Assembly: GCF_003853645.1 (NCBI RefSeq)
Contig: NZ_QTPO01000051.1
Coordinates: 1 to 62,364 of the forward strand
Direction: 5' to 3'
From: Burkholderia sp. Bp9143
Lineage (GTDB): Bacteria; Pseudomonadota; Gammaproteobacteria; Burkholderiales; Burkholderiaceae
DNA: 62,364 nucleotides
Of the stretch, positions 9,432 to 18,556 are shown piece after piece. The position numbers and the translations under genes were made by a program. Below the pieces are notes generated by a model. The model made no database searches. It was not told where the DNA came from and saw only the letters and a list, made by a program, of their open reading frames with translations. The first letter of the stretch is position 1. Each line of letters opens with the position of its first letter.

Positions 9432-10364
9432 TTACGCGGCGAACCGGTCCGTCGCGGCGAGCAGCGCCTTCAGGATGCCCGGTTCGTTGTACGCGTGTCC
9501 GGCATCCGGCACGATCTCGAACGTCGCGTCCGGCCATGCCTTCGCGAGATCCCACGCGGTGCGTGCGGGCGTCGCGATGTCGTAGCGGCCTTGCACGATC
9601 ACGCCCGGAATGCCGGCGAGGCGATGCGCGTCGCGCAGCAACTGGCCTTCGTCGACGAACCCGCAGTTCACGAAGTAGTGGTTCTCGATCCGCGCGAACG
9701 CGAGCGCGTAGTGGCCGTCCGCGAAGTGCGCGGCCAGCGCCGGGTCGGGCAGCAGCGTGATCGTGCGGCCTTCCCAGAGGCTCCATGCGCGCGCGGCTTC
9801 GAGCTTCGCGGCTTCGTCGTCGCCCGTCAGCCGGCGATGGTAGGCGGCCATCAGGTCGCCGCGCTCGGCTTCCGGAATCGGCGCGAGGAATTCCTCCCAC
9901 AGGTCCGGGAACAGCCACGACGCGCCTTCCTGGTAGTACCACAGCAACTCCGCGCGACGCATCGTGAAGATGCCGCGCACGACGAGCGCGCTCACGCGTT
10001 GCGGGTGCGTCTCCGCGTAGGCGAGCGCGAGCGCGCTGCCCCACGAGCCGCCGAACACGAGCCACTGTTCCGCGCCCACCATCTCGCGCAGCCGCTCGAT
10101 GTCGGACACCAGGTCCCAGGTCGTGTTGTGGTCGAGGCTCGCGTGCGGCGTCGAGCGCCCGCAGCCGCGCTGGTCGAACAGCAGGATGTCGTAACGCTCG
10201 GGATCGAACAGGCGGCGATGGTCGGGGCTGCAGCCTGCGCCCGGGCCGCCGTGCAGAAACACCGCGGGCTTGCCGGACGGGTTGCCGCAGCGCTCCCAGT
10301 AGATGCGGTGGCCGTCGCCGGCGTCGAGGTGGCCGTGGGCGTAGGGTTCGATCGGTGGGTACAC
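9432..10364 (-). CDS. pip: proline iminopeptidase
   Basis: 310 aa alpha/beta-hydrolase (peptidase S33) removing N-terminal proline from peptides in the cytoplasm. Oxyanion motif FLHGGPGAG (37-45), nucleophile Ser107 in GGSWGS, and the acid and His in GRYDIATPA and DAGHAYNEP near the C-terminus. The frame is open to 10499, but the family N-terminus begins at VYPPIEPYAHG. A GTG there (10362-10364) is preceded by GGAG at 8 nt spacing, so GTG 10364 is the chosen start. Confidence 0.93.
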   Translation of the reverse strand: MYPPIEPYAHGHLDAGDGHRIYWERCGNPSGKPAVFLHGGPGAGCSPDHRRLFDPERYDILLFDQRGCGRSTPHASLDHNTTWDLVSDIERLREMVGAEQWLVFGGSWGSALALAYAETHPQRVSALVVRGIFTMRRAELLWYYQEGASWLFPDLWEEFLAPIPEAERGDLMAAYHRRLTGDDEAAKLEAARAWSLWEGRTITLLPDPALAAHFADGHYALAFARIENHYFVNCGFVDEGQLLRDAHRLAGIPGVIVQGRYDIATPARTAWDLAKAWPDATFEIVPDAGHAYNEPGILKALLAATDRFAA

Positions 10365-10709
10365 AGGCAGGCTCCGGGTGAGGGGCGACGGGAGGGCGGA
10401 CGACGCACGGGCCGGTGTGCGGACGCAGTACCGGTAGCGCCGATATTGCGGTGCCGCAAAATTCGTTGTGTCTGCATCGGACCGGCCGCCGCCGGACAAG
10501 GCTTGTCATTATGCCCATTCAATCCGCGCATTGCGTGCCGATCGGCGCAGGCGGCGCGGCCCGGTGTTCCGGGTCGCATGGGCACCGGAATTTTTTAAGC
10601 AATTTCGTTCCGATATTTTTCAGACAAAATCCCGGCGGCATATCGGCGCGCCGCTCGCGGGCGCCGGCCTTCATTCCGTTCCTCCACCGTGCCAACGGGA
10701 AACGAGCCG
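10365..10709. other. divergent intergenic region
   Basis: 345 nt between divergent pip and the acyltransferase gene. It contains an AT-richer stretch at about 10590-10630 (runs of T/A within otherwise GC-rich DNA) that probably carries the acyltransferase promoter. No gene is supported. Confidence 0.5.
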
Positions 10710-11861
10710 ATGAACCATCGCGTCAAGCAGCTGACCGGGTTGCGCGCCGTCGCGGTCACGATGGTCGTCGTCGGCCATGCCGAGCATGTGCTGCCGGGCG
10801 GCTACACCGGCTGGTTCGCGCCGCTGCGGCTGATCGCCGACGGCCGGCTCGGCGTGCTGATCTTCTTCGTCCTCAGCGGCTTCCTGATCACCAACGTGCT
10901 GCGCGCGGAGTTCGCGCGCACCGGCGGGATCGCGCTGACGTCGTTCTACGTGCGCCGCGCGCTGCGGATCTGGCCGGCCTGCTACGTGTATCTCGCGACC
11001 GTCGGCGTGCTCGCCGTCGCCGGCTGGCTCGACGTCGATCGCCGCCAGTGGCTGTATGCGGCGCTGCATCTGTGGAATTACTCGGCGTGGTTCGGGCTGG
11101 CCGGCGACAACGCGCTGCATCCGGACGGCGCGTGGTATCTCGGCCACTTCTGGTCGCTCGCGCTCGAGGAGCAGTTCTACTGGTTCTGGCCGATGCTGTT
11201 CGTGTACGGGGCACGCCGTCGCGGCACGCGCTGGCTGGCCGCCTTGATCCTGGTCGTGCCGCTGGTGCGCGCGCTGACGTATTTCGTCGCGCCGGCGCTG
11301 CGCGGGCAGCTCGGGATGATGCTGCACACGGGCGTCGATCCGATCCTGATCGGCTGCTACGCGGCGCTCAACCGCGAACGGCTCGAAGCGTGGATCCGCT
11401 CGTGGCGCGGCGAGACGCGCATCGTGACGGTGATCGTCTTCGTCGTGCTGTTCGGGATGCCGCTTGCCGAACATCGGCTCGGCGGCTTCTGGAATGCCAC
11501 TTACGGCGTGACGCTCGAGGCCGCGCTGATCGCGATCGTGATCGTCGTGCTGAATTTCCGCAGCGAGTTCTGGTGTGCGCGGTGGTTGCGGGCTCGGCCG
11601 GTCGTGTTCGTCGGTACGATCTCGTTTAGCCTGTATCTGTGGCAGCAGCCGTTCGCGAATCCGGATCTGGCGGTGCCGCATGCGTTCCCGCTCGGCATCG
11701 TGTGGGCGCTGCTGGCCGCGACGGCGAGCTATTTCCTCGTCGAGAAGCCGTTCCTGCGGCTGAAGGATCGCTACACCGCGCGCGAGGCGCGACGCGTGCG
11801 TGATGACGCGCTGCGGATGCCGGTGCCGACCGATGCGATCGGGCCGAAGGTGGTGGAGTAG
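10710..11861 (+). CDS. OafA/YrhL-type membrane acyltransferase
   Basis: 383 aa acyltransferase family 3 protein, an inner-membrane enzyme that O-acylates surface polysaccharide or other envelope glycans. The N-terminus KQLTGLRAVAVTMVVVGHAEH carries the family LRAxA motif and catalytic-type His, followed by about ten hydrophobic segments; a second family motif is LEEQFYWFWP. ATG 10710 follows GGGAAACGAG. An in-frame GTG at 10689 is less likely. It is monocistronic as far as can be seen, and its substrate cannot be told. Confidence 0.9.
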   Translation: MNHRVKQLTGLRAVAVTMVVVGHAEHVLPGGYTGWFAPLRLIADGRLGVLIFFVLSGFLITNVLRAEFARTGGIALTSFYVRRALRIWPACYVYLATVGVLAVAGWLDVDRRQWLYAALHLWNYSAWFGLAGDNALHPDGAWYLGHFWSLALEEQFYWFWPMLFVYGARRRGTRWLAALILVVPLVRALTYFVAPALRGQLGMMLHTGVDPILIGCYAALNRERLEAWIRSWRGETRIVTVIVFVVLFGMPLAEHRLGGFWNATYGVTLEAALIAIVIVVLNFRSEFWCARWLRARPVVFVGTISFSLYLWQQPFANPDLAVPHAFPLGIVWALLAATASYFLVEKPFLRLKDRYTAREARRVRDDALRMPVPTDAIGPKVVE

Positions 11862-11889
11862 GCGGGTGTGGCGTGAACCGTCCGCCGCT

Positions 11890-12714
11890 TCACTTGAATC
11901 GCTTCAGCGCCTCGGGCGAATACCAGAAGGTCCGGAACATATCGATCCCGTACGACTTGCCGTCGTATTTGACGACCGTGCGTGCGATTCGATGGCCCGT
12001 ATCCGAGTAGTTGCCGTCTTCGCGCTTCGTCTGCGTGACGTGTGCCGCGATCGACAGGTCGGCGAAGCCGTGGCTCGACGTATTCTCGACGGCGATCGTC
12101 ATCTTCGCTTCTTCGCTGCGGGCATCGCCCGCACCGGGGCCGCAGGCCTCGCCCTCGACGCTGACCCACCCGTACAGGTTGGTGCCGAACACCGGACGGA
12201 TGCGATTGCCTTCGCGAACCCACAGCGTCAGCTCGTCGCTTGCGTTCGCATCGGGACAGCTCGGTCCGCGTGCACTGCTCGTGAACACGACGCCGAACGC
12301 GCGCACCTCGGGCGACAGACGGTACCGCGCGGTATCGATGCGATAGCTGTTCTCGCCGATCTCCGTCACCGCGTCTTCCTGGACCACCGACCGGTTGGCT
12401 GCCACGACCTTGCCGCCTTCGACGAGCGCGATGACCTGCAGCTTGTCACTTTCGTCCGGGTTCTTGCTCCTCGGCAGCGAATCGAACGCGACGGCCGCGA
12501 TCGTCGTGCCCGGCGTGTCGGGCATCATCTTGCACGCCGAGGCGACGACGAGCCGGTCCGCGTCGCGGGTAGCGATGCGCGCGCTCGCGATACCGGCCCA
12601 GCGGGCGACGGCCGTGATCGCTGCATCGTCGCAGGGCTGGTTGTCGGCGGCCTGAACCGCCGGGGCGGCGGCGAGTACCAGCAGCGGGGCGAAACGAAGG
12701 GTGCTCGTGATCAC
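11890..12714 (-). CDS. exported protein of unknown function
   Basis: 274 aa. Residues 1-22 (MITSTLRFAPLLVLAAAPAVQA) form a Sec signal peptide with an AXA-type cleavage site before ADNQPC. The mature protein is soluble with four cysteines, possibly disulfides, and no domain I recognise. It is convergent with the acyltransferase gene (28 nt gap). Expected in the periplasm. Confidence 0.75.
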   Translation of the reverse strand: MITSTLRFAPLLVLAAAPAVQAADNQPCDDAAITAVARWAGIASARIATRDADRLVVASACKMMPDTPGTTIAAVAFDSLPRSKNPDESDKLQVIALVEGGKVVAANRSVVQEDAVTEIGENSYRIDTARYRLSPEVRAFGVVFTSSARGPSCPDANASDELTLWVREGNRIRPVFGTNLYGWVSVEGEACGPGAGDARSEEAKMTIAVENTSSHGFADLSIAAHVTQTKREDGNYSDTGHRIARTVVKYDGKSYGIDMFRTFWYSPEALKRFK

Positions 12715-12878
12715 GATGAAAAGGGGTTTTTCACAGGTTTTCGTGGATGTCGCTTACCGACCCTGAGCGGTCCTTCAGAATTCCCAAAAGCTGTCGTTGA
12801 ATCAGGAAACTTCGCGACTCGATATGAGTGTCGAACGCCCCATGTTGGTCAGCGAAGGACGATGCGTCGCGGATTCCC

Positions 12879-13142
12879 TTATTTCATCTTTCGAAACAAA
12901 TAGAAAACACCTGTTATCGAAGCGATTATGACCAGCAGAAAAACGGGGGCGAGTGCCAACAATGCAAAACCTCCGGCAAGGTCGGTGTCTTCTGTTGAGG
13001 GGGCCGTGAAGCGGTGATAAAGAATCAGATTGAGAGTGGTATTGCAGATGATCGCCGCAACTGTGATCCCAGTTGCGACAGCCAGTACGCCAATACAGAA
13101 CTTCTCTATCGACGTAAGCGTTTGTTGTTCTTTCTCAGACAC
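12879..13142 (-). CDS. small two-helix membrane protein
   Basis: 87 aa. Two clear transmembrane segments (about 17-40 and 57-81) separated by a polar loop, with a Lys/Arg end (LFRKMK). No family recognised. Lower GC and less codon bias than its neighbours. It is the first of several orphan membrane proteins in a patch to 16017, which looks like an accessory insertion. Confidence 0.6.
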   Translation of the reverse strand: MSEKEQQTLTSIEKFCIGVLAVATGITVAAIICNTTLNLILYHRFTAPSTEDTDLAGGFALLALAPVFLLVIIASITGVFYLFRKMK

Positions 13143-13697
13143 CGTCGCCTCCCTCGTGCGTCCTTCGCCGATGCGTCGATTTTCGTCGATCTGTGCGGCG
13201 ATGTCTAACGACCGCTGTTGGCCGAGGCCGTGTCAAAACTCGAAATTACCCGGTTTTCGGGTGTCGCTTTACCCTTCCCCAAGTGCCGCGAAGCCGATAC
13301 AGAGCATTCTGGTGGGTCGACTTTCGCGCCCGACGTCGACGTCACACGTTTTGATACGGCCTCGGCCGGCAGCGGCCCCCCGTTCGGCCTTGCGGGCGGA
13401 TGACCGTTCAAGGTCGGCGCCGTGAAAGGTTGCACTTTTCCAACGGTGGCAATGACGTCCAGCAACGGTCCTGCCTCCCCCGATCGAGACGTTATGCCCT
13501 TCCTTCGTCCAAGTGTCCTGATGCCCCCCCAATTGATCACACCAAAAGTGAGATGAGCGCCGAAGCGCGAAGGTTTACAACTCTTTCGGATCGTCATGTG
13601 TGAAATGGAAGGGGGTTAACGATTGCTTGAAAGCTCAGTCGCCATCGCATTTAATGTCTGTTAATGCAAAAAATTCGAAGCTCAGCGGGGCGACATC
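13143..13697. other. intergenic stretch with repeat, no supported gene
   Basis: 555 nt. It contains the inverted repeat described at 13211-13376. Frames here (e.g. minus 13205-13597) have no start context, family resemblance or usual codon bias, so I do not call a gene. Confidence 0.5.
13211..13376. repeat. imperfect 29-bp inverted repeat bounding ~165 bp
   Basis: The 29-nt arm at 13211-13239 (starts ACCGCTGTTGGCCGAGG) matches the reverse complement of 13348-13376 at 25 of 29 positions. A related single motif, GACCGTTCTTGGCCGA, occurs at about 16202-16217, at the other edge of the orphan-gene patch. This could be a small non-autonomous element or a dispersed intergenic repeat. Confidence 0.6.
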
Positions 13698-14024
13698 ATG
13701 AAAAAACTTGCCTTATACATGATGGATACTGCATTAGTCTCAGCGGTTTTGTTTTTTTACTACGTCATCGCATTCTACGGTCACGGCCGAGCGGCAATAT
13801 CAAACCAAATGGCCCACTGGCGAGACGTATGCTTCGTCTTGACGCTTGTTGCGATGTTTGTCATCCCTTTTAGATTAAAATCATACCCATCATTATATAA
13901 TTTCGTTATGTTTGATTCGCACGGGGAAAGAAGAAAAACAATATTCGTCCCCTTGGTGGGAATGGTGTCAATCATCATCGGCACGGTGGCAATAATTCGA
14001 ATATTTGTTGTGGTGGCTCCGTAA
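13698..14024 (+). CDS. small three-helix membrane protein
   Basis: 108 aa, with hydrophobic segments at about 6-26, 43-60 and 85-106. AT-rich for this genome (many AAA, TTT and ATA codons), suggesting recent acquisition. No family recognised. ATG 13698 begins MKKLALYMMDTA. Its size, topology and isolation resemble orphan immunity-type membrane proteins, but no toxin gene is adjacent. Confidence 0.6.
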   Translation: MKKLALYMMDTALVSAVLFFYYVIAFYGHGRAAISNQMAHWRDVCFVLTLVAMFVIPFRLKSYPSLYNFVMFDSHGERRKTIFVPLVGMVSIIIGTVAIIRIFVVVAP

Positions 14025-14357
14025 GGGGCGCGAATGGTAACGAACACCTCTTCATGTTCGAGTCGACTGTGAGCATATCTTCGCCGCAACCGTGCCTTCG
14101 AGCTGTCACTGACCGATTTCGAGGTGATGGAGCCTCTCAAATGTCTTTCGGATCGCGTCATCGAACGTCTCAAACTGGCCGCCGGGAGCTGCCGCCGACG
14201 ATTGGCGACAACTGGCAGGATGGCGAACTTCGAGCAGTCTCGGTCAGGCCGCTAGTAAACTCGGGCAACATCCGCGACACTTCACTTCTTCCCATTGTGC
14301 GCGCTTGCAGCGACTCATGCCCGACACAGCTTCGAAGCCTTCAAAAGGAATTGAAAC
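14025..14357. other. intergenic stretch, no supported gene
   Basis: 333 nt between two small membrane-protein genes. No frame with a credible start and coding bias is seen; fragments without ends suggest decayed coding sequence. Confidence 0.4.
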
Positions 14358-14666
14358 GTGGAAAAACTGGCGACTGATCGAACCAACGCCCTAGCTGGCC
14401 TACTCATTCTCCACGTCATCTTTGCGCTCGGGGCTCTGCTGGCGATCATTTCCTTCAGGATGGTCCCCATATTAATCACTGGCCTACTGACATCGGGCTA
14501 CACCGTATTCCTTAGCCACATCATGCGCAGTAGCGATGCCGCACGTAAGATATCCAAGAGCTTTGGAGGCAAGGTGTATGTTGTCTGCATGTGGACCATC
14601 GCGGCATGCGGAATATGCGCGATCGTTGCGGTAAATTACCTTGCCATTTTCAGGCATCCCCATTGA
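14358..14666 (+). CDS. small three-helix membrane protein
   Basis: 102 aa with three hydrophobic segments (about 11-32, 36-53, 72-96) and a polar patch between the second and third (MRSSDAARKISKSFGG). ATG 14358 is preceded by AAAGGAATTG, a plausible ribosome site. No family recognised. Similar in size and topology to the 13698-14024 product, though sequence similarity is not obvious by eye. Confidence 0.6.
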   Translation: MEKLATDRTNALAGLLILHVIFALGALLAIISFRMVPILITGLLTSGYTVFLSHIMRSSDAARKISKSFGGKVYVVCMWTIAACGICAIVAVNYLAIFRHPH

Positions 14667-15021
14667 ACAAGAGCCCTGCCAGTGTCCGACTGAGGCGGGC
14701 TCGTGCGACTGGCGACACCCTCCAGCTAGCTCGGCTCCCCGTCCTGCCGCGCATCCGGGTAGGACGGCTGCCAAAGCAACTTTTGCGGTCACATGAGCAC
14801 GCAACCCGTCGCAGCACCTGCAACCGCCACCCCAATGATGCAGCAGTACCTGCGCTTTATCTGACAAGTCTCGGCGCACGAAGCTACGCCAAGACCTACG
14901 CTCAATCTTTTCAGGACCGGCCGCACCCGAAGCGGACAATCATCGACCTCAGAGGCAGACACTCGGCGACAAGTTGGTAGATCGATCTACGGTCAATCGC
15001 ATGGCGGGGTGACTATGGGCG
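14667..15021. other. intergenic stretch, no supported gene
   Basis: 355 nt between the convergent 14358 and 15022 genes. I see no coding frame, RNA gene or strong hairpin. Confidence 0.4.
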
Positions 15022-16017
15022 TTACTGGGGCAATCTGTGCCGCTTAAATAAACGCCAGCCCCGGAAAAACAAAAAGATGAGCACGGCTGCGGTGGGTATG
15101 ACGAAAGGATAGGCGGGGAAGTGATAATGACCTTCAGAGTCAAGGTCCGGCAGCACTCCGTGTGTTGGAGCGTATGTGCCAAACCATATCGCTATCCGGA
15201 CAGCATCTAGCAGAGAAGCCCGCGGGAAATCGTGAAAAAACGTCCACGCCCCGGCGGCCAATCCGCTCAGCGGATATGCGAGTGCTATCGCGGCGCCAGT
15301 TTTGGCGATGCGCCACAACATGCATCTGAAAATGCCGTGGCTCACCTCAACCCTTTGCTCTCCGGCCATACGATAGCCAAGCGAAAGTAGTGTGCCGCCA
15401 TAGATAGCAAGAGGCACCACGAATAGCGGCCAGAACGATAACCACCAGAGCCAGCCGGAACCTGAGGGTGGGGCCTCGGCGACGAACGTAACGTTCTCAC
15501 TCAAAATTGTTGGGCCCACATCGACTACTGAAATGGTCAGGTGGGTGATTCCTCGCGGCAACAACTGAGCGTCAGCGCGAAGGGGCCACGGAAGGCGGTC
15601 AGGGTTACCGTTGCCTTCGCTGGCAACCAAATCTCGCCACATATCACTCCCGTTAGATCTCGACCTCGGCATTGCGTGGAACAGCGCGTCCATGCCGGAG
15701 TCAGACGTGATGCGAATCGTGATGGGTTCTCCAGGTTCCTTAAATTGCAAATACCCGCTCGCCCTGAAATTCGAGTTATACGAGTAGTTGCCCAACTCAG
15801 GGCGTTTGTCCGCCCAGCCATTGCGCTTGAAGTCGATTCCGACCGCAAGCGGGGCTCGTATTAGACGAAATACTGAGAAGCTGATGGTGGCGCCGGGCTT
15901 CAGAGACAGTTCAACACTATGCGAAGCACGGGACAGTTCGAATGCCGCTACGGCCACGCTGAACAATATGGTGAGCGCGCCCCAGCACACCCAGTGGACT
16001 TTTCGCCGAGCAGACAT
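15022..16017 (-). CDS. membrane protein of unknown function
   Basis: 331 aa from ATG 16017, which has AGGAG 9 nt upstream; the frame is open to 16089 but that start has no such site. An N-terminal membrane helix (about 8-28) is followed by an extracytoplasmic domain of ~160 residues, then several hydrophobic segments in the C-terminal half (about 190-310) ending in a basic tail. No domain recognised. Lower GC than the flanking operons. Confidence 0.65.
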   Translation of the reverse strand: MSARRKVHWVCWGALTILFSVAVAAFELSRASHSVELSLKPGATISFSVFRLIRAPLAVGIDFKRNGWADKRPELGNYSYNSNFRASGYLQFKEPGEPITIRITSDSGMDALFHAMPRSRSNGSDMWRDLVASEGNGNPDRLPWPLRADAQLLPRGITHLTISVVDVGPTILSENVTFVAEAPPSGSGWLWWLSFWPLFVVPLAIYGGTLLSLGYRMAGEQRVEVSHGIFRCMLWRIAKTGAAIALAYPLSGLAAGAWTFFHDFPRASLLDAVRIAIWFGTYAPTHGVLPDLDSEGHYHFPAYPFVIPTAAVLIFLFFRGWRLFKRHRLPQ

Positions 16018-16263
16018 TGATGACTCTCCTGCCAAGGATGAGTACTGCTGGACCTGCCAGATAGCCTGAGCCGCATACTTTCTGTCCACAACGAGACCTT
16101 GTGGCAGGTACGGTGGCGAGCGCTTGAAGATCTTGCACTATCTCTCGTTTGCGCCGAAAACGTCCCGCCGATTGTCGACGATCCTGGCACCTATGTCGAC
16201 TGACCGTTCTTGGCCGAACGCCGACATCGTGTTCCGTGTTTCCGATAAATTTTCGAAGAATAA

Positions 16264-16285
16264 AAAAGGCCCTTGCGGGCCTTTT
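16264..16285 (-). terminator. Rho-independent terminator of phosphonate operon
   Basis: Stem AAAAGGCCC / GGGCCTTTT with loop TTGC, flanked by further A residues that read as a U-run on the minus strand. It lies 26 nt beyond the stop of the last operon gene. Confidence 0.85.
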
Positions 16286-16310
16286 CGTCGATGAAGGTGT
16301 GGGCGAGAGC

Positions 16311-17378
16311 TTACCGCGTCAGCTCCGTAAACCCCTCCAGCAGCCGCTCGACATCAGCCGCCTGGATCGCCCCCATCGTCGAAATCCGGAACAGTTCCTT
16401 CGACAACCCGCCTTGCCCCGCATAGATCACGAAGCCACGCGTCTTCAACCCGTCGTGCAGCGTCTCGTACGTGACACCTTGCGGCAGCCGATACGCGCGC
16501 AGCACGACCGACGACGCGCCTTCCGGCAGCACGAGCGGCATTCCGCGCGCCGCGAGCCCGGCCTGCGCCTGATCGGCGAGCGCCTTGTAATGCGCATGCC
16601 GCGCGCGCCAGCCACCGGCCTCATCGAATTCACGCAGCGCCTCGACAAGCGCATAGTACGCATGCACGGAAGGCGTAAACGGCGTATTCCGCTGATCCTG
16701 CAGCTTCGCGAGCCGGCCGAGATCGAGGTAGTACGTACGGCTCGCGGCCATCGCGAGCGCGCTGCGACGCACGATCACGAACGCCGCGCCCGGCACGCCG
16801 TGCAGGCACTTGTTCGCGGTCGCGGCGACCGCGTCGATCACGCCGCCGGCGAAGTCGATCGCTTCGGCGCCGAAGCTGCTGACGCCGTCGACGAGCATTT
16901 TCACGCCGCGTGCACGGCAGACCTCGGCGATCGTGCCGAGGTCATTCAACCGGCCGGTCGTCGTTTCATGATGAATCACCGCGACGTGCGAATAGCCGCC
17001 CGCGTCGAGCCGGGCGGCGATCTGCGCGAGATCGGGTGCCTGCATCCATTCATGCTTCAGCACGTCGTGCGCGATGCCGTACTGCGTCGCAATCTGCGTA
17101 ATCCGCTCGCCGTACACGCCGTTCTCGATCACGAGCAGCTTGCCGTCCTGCGGCACGAGCGCCGCGATCATGCTTTCGACGGCGGCGGTGCCCGAGCCCG
17201 TCATCAGCACGGCGGCCCATTCGGCCGGATCGAGTTCGTATGCGGCGACGAGGCGCGCACGCGCTTCATCCTGCAGATCGAAGAATTCGCTTTCGCGATG
17301 GCACAGGTCGGGTTGCAGCAGGCTGCGGCGCACGCGTTCGGTCAGCGTTACCGGGCCGGGGTTCAGCAGCAGCATCAA
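16311..17378 (-). CDS. phnW: 2-aminoethylphosphonate-pyruvate transaminase
   Basis: 355 aa PLP-dependent class V aminotransferase. It interconverts phosphonoacetaldehyde + alanine and 2-aminoethylphosphonate (AEP) + pyruvate. Family N-terminus LLLNPGPVTLTERVR, cofactor segment LVDGVSSFGAEAID, and PLP lysine Lys190 in ATANKCLHGVPG. PhnW is often catabolic, but here it is coupled (ATGA overlap at 17375) to phosphonopyruvate decarboxylase and PEP mutase, so the predicted direction is AEP synthesis. It is the last operon gene, before the terminator at 16264-16285. Confidence 0.95.
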   Translation of the reverse strand: MMLLLNPGPVTLTERVRRSLLQPDLCHRESEFFDLQDEARARLVAAYELDPAEWAAVLMTGSGTAAVESMIAALVPQDGKLLVIENGVYGERITQIATQYGIAHDVLKHEWMQAPDLAQIAARLDAGGYSHVAVIHHETTTGRLNDLGTIAEVCRARGVKMLVDGVSSFGAEAIDFAGGVIDAVAATANKCLHGVPGAAFVIVRRSALAMAASRTYYLDLGRLAKLQDQRNTPFTPSVHAYYALVEALREFDEAGGWRARHAHYKALADQAQAGLAARGMPLVLPEGASSVVLRAYRLPQGVTYETLHDGLKTRGFVIYAGQGGLSKELFRISTMGAIQAADVERLLEGFTELTR

Positions 17379-18556
17379 TGAGCTCCTTCGGCATGGGCTT
17401 CAGCCCGTGCGGCGCCGATATGCCGCATCAGGCGGGTCTTGACCTCGACCGGCGTGACGGTCGGGCGGGGCAGGCCGTCGGGCACGCCCGTGCGGATCGC
17501 AATACGCACGAACTGCGTACCGTCGGCTTGCGCGGCAAGCGTCGCATCGAGCACGTCGAGCGTGTCGCCTTCGACGGCCGACGCATAGCCGCATGCGGCC
17601 GCGACGCCCGCGAACGACACATGCTGCGACACGGTCGCCTGGCCGCCCGTCGATTCGTGCGCGCCGTTGTCGAGCAGCACGTGCGTGAGATTGGACGGAC
17701 CGTAGGTGCCGAGCGTCGCGAACACGCCCATCCGCATCAGCGCGGCGCCGTCGCCGTCGACAGCCACCACGCGCAGGTCGGGGCGCGCGAGCGCGAGACC
17801 CAGCGCGAGCGGCGTCACGCAGCCCATCGAGCCGACCATGTACAGCTGGTTCGGGCGGTCGTCGATCGCATAGAGTTCGCGGCCGCAGAAGCCGGTCGAC
17901 GCGAGCACGACGGTCGAATCGACCGGCGTGTGCGCGATCACGCGCTGCAGCGCGTCGTGACGGGTCGGCCACGCGGCGGGCGCTTCGGCGCGTGCCGCCG
18001 ACTGCGCGGCGACATGCGCGCGCGGTGCCGCCGCCGGGTTCGCCTTCAGCTCATACGGCGCGACGCTGCCTTTCTGCATCACGAGCGCGTACGGGCGGCC
18101 CGTCGCGTCCATGTGCGCGATCGCGCGGTCGAGTGCCGGGCCGACCTGTTCGGGGTCGGTCGGGAACGTCTCCCACGGGATCTCCATCGTGTCGAGCATC
18201 GCCGGCGTGATGGGCCCCATCAGCGCATGCTGCGGCTCGTCGGGCACGCCCGGCTGGCCGCGCCACGTGACGATCAGCAGCTGCGGCAGCCGGAACGTCC
18301 AGGTCAGCGACGTGAGCGGGCTCACCGCATTCCCGAGCCCCGAGTTCTGCATCATCGCGATCCCGCGCTTGCCACCGAGCGTGGCGCCGGCGATCAGCGC
18401 GACCGCGTCGCCTTCGTTCGCGGCCGACAGGTAGTGCAGCGTCGGGTCCTGCAGCACGTAGTTGATGAACGGCGTCAGGTACGAGCAGGGCACGCCCGCG
18501 TACCAGTCGAAGCCGCGTTCGCGCGCGGCCTCGACGAACTGGGCCGCTTCGATCAT
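17375..18556 (-). CDS. aepY: phosphonopyruvate decarboxylase
   Basis: 393 aa thiamine-diphosphate enzyme decarboxylating phosphonopyruvate to phosphonoacetaldehyde, the irreversible step that pulls phosphonate synthesis forward. Catalytic Glu in the N-terminal half (SAANEGDAVAL), and TPP/Mg motif VVAVDGDGAALMRMG followed by LLDNGAHESTGG. Start and stop overlap the neighbouring genes by 4 nt (ATGA) on both sides, strong evidence of coupling. Length is normal for the family. Confidence 0.95.
   Translation of the reverse strand: MIEAAQFVEAARERGFDWYAGVPCSYLTPFINYVLQDPTLHYLSAANEGDAVALIAGATLGGKRGIAMMQNSGLGNAVSPLTSLTWTFRLPQLLIVTWRGQPGVPDEPQHALMGPITPAMLDTMEIPWETFPTDPEQVGPALDRAIAHMDATGRPYALVMQKGSVAPYELKANPAAAPRAHVAAQSAARAEAPAAWPTRHDALQRVIAHTPVDSTVVLASTGFCGRELYAIDDRPNQLYMVGSMGCVTPLALGLALARPDLRVVAVDGDGAALMRMGVFATLGTYGPSNLTHVLLDNGAHESTGGQATVSQHVSFAGVAAACGYASAVEGDTLDVLDATLAAQADGTQFVRIAIRTGVPDGLPRPTVTPVEVKTRLMRHIGAARAEAHAEGAH

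Noticed and set aside
13205..13597. 130-codon minus-strand frame in the orphan-gene patch
   Set aside because: Overlaps the inverted repeat, lacks a ribosome site and shows no domain or codon bias.
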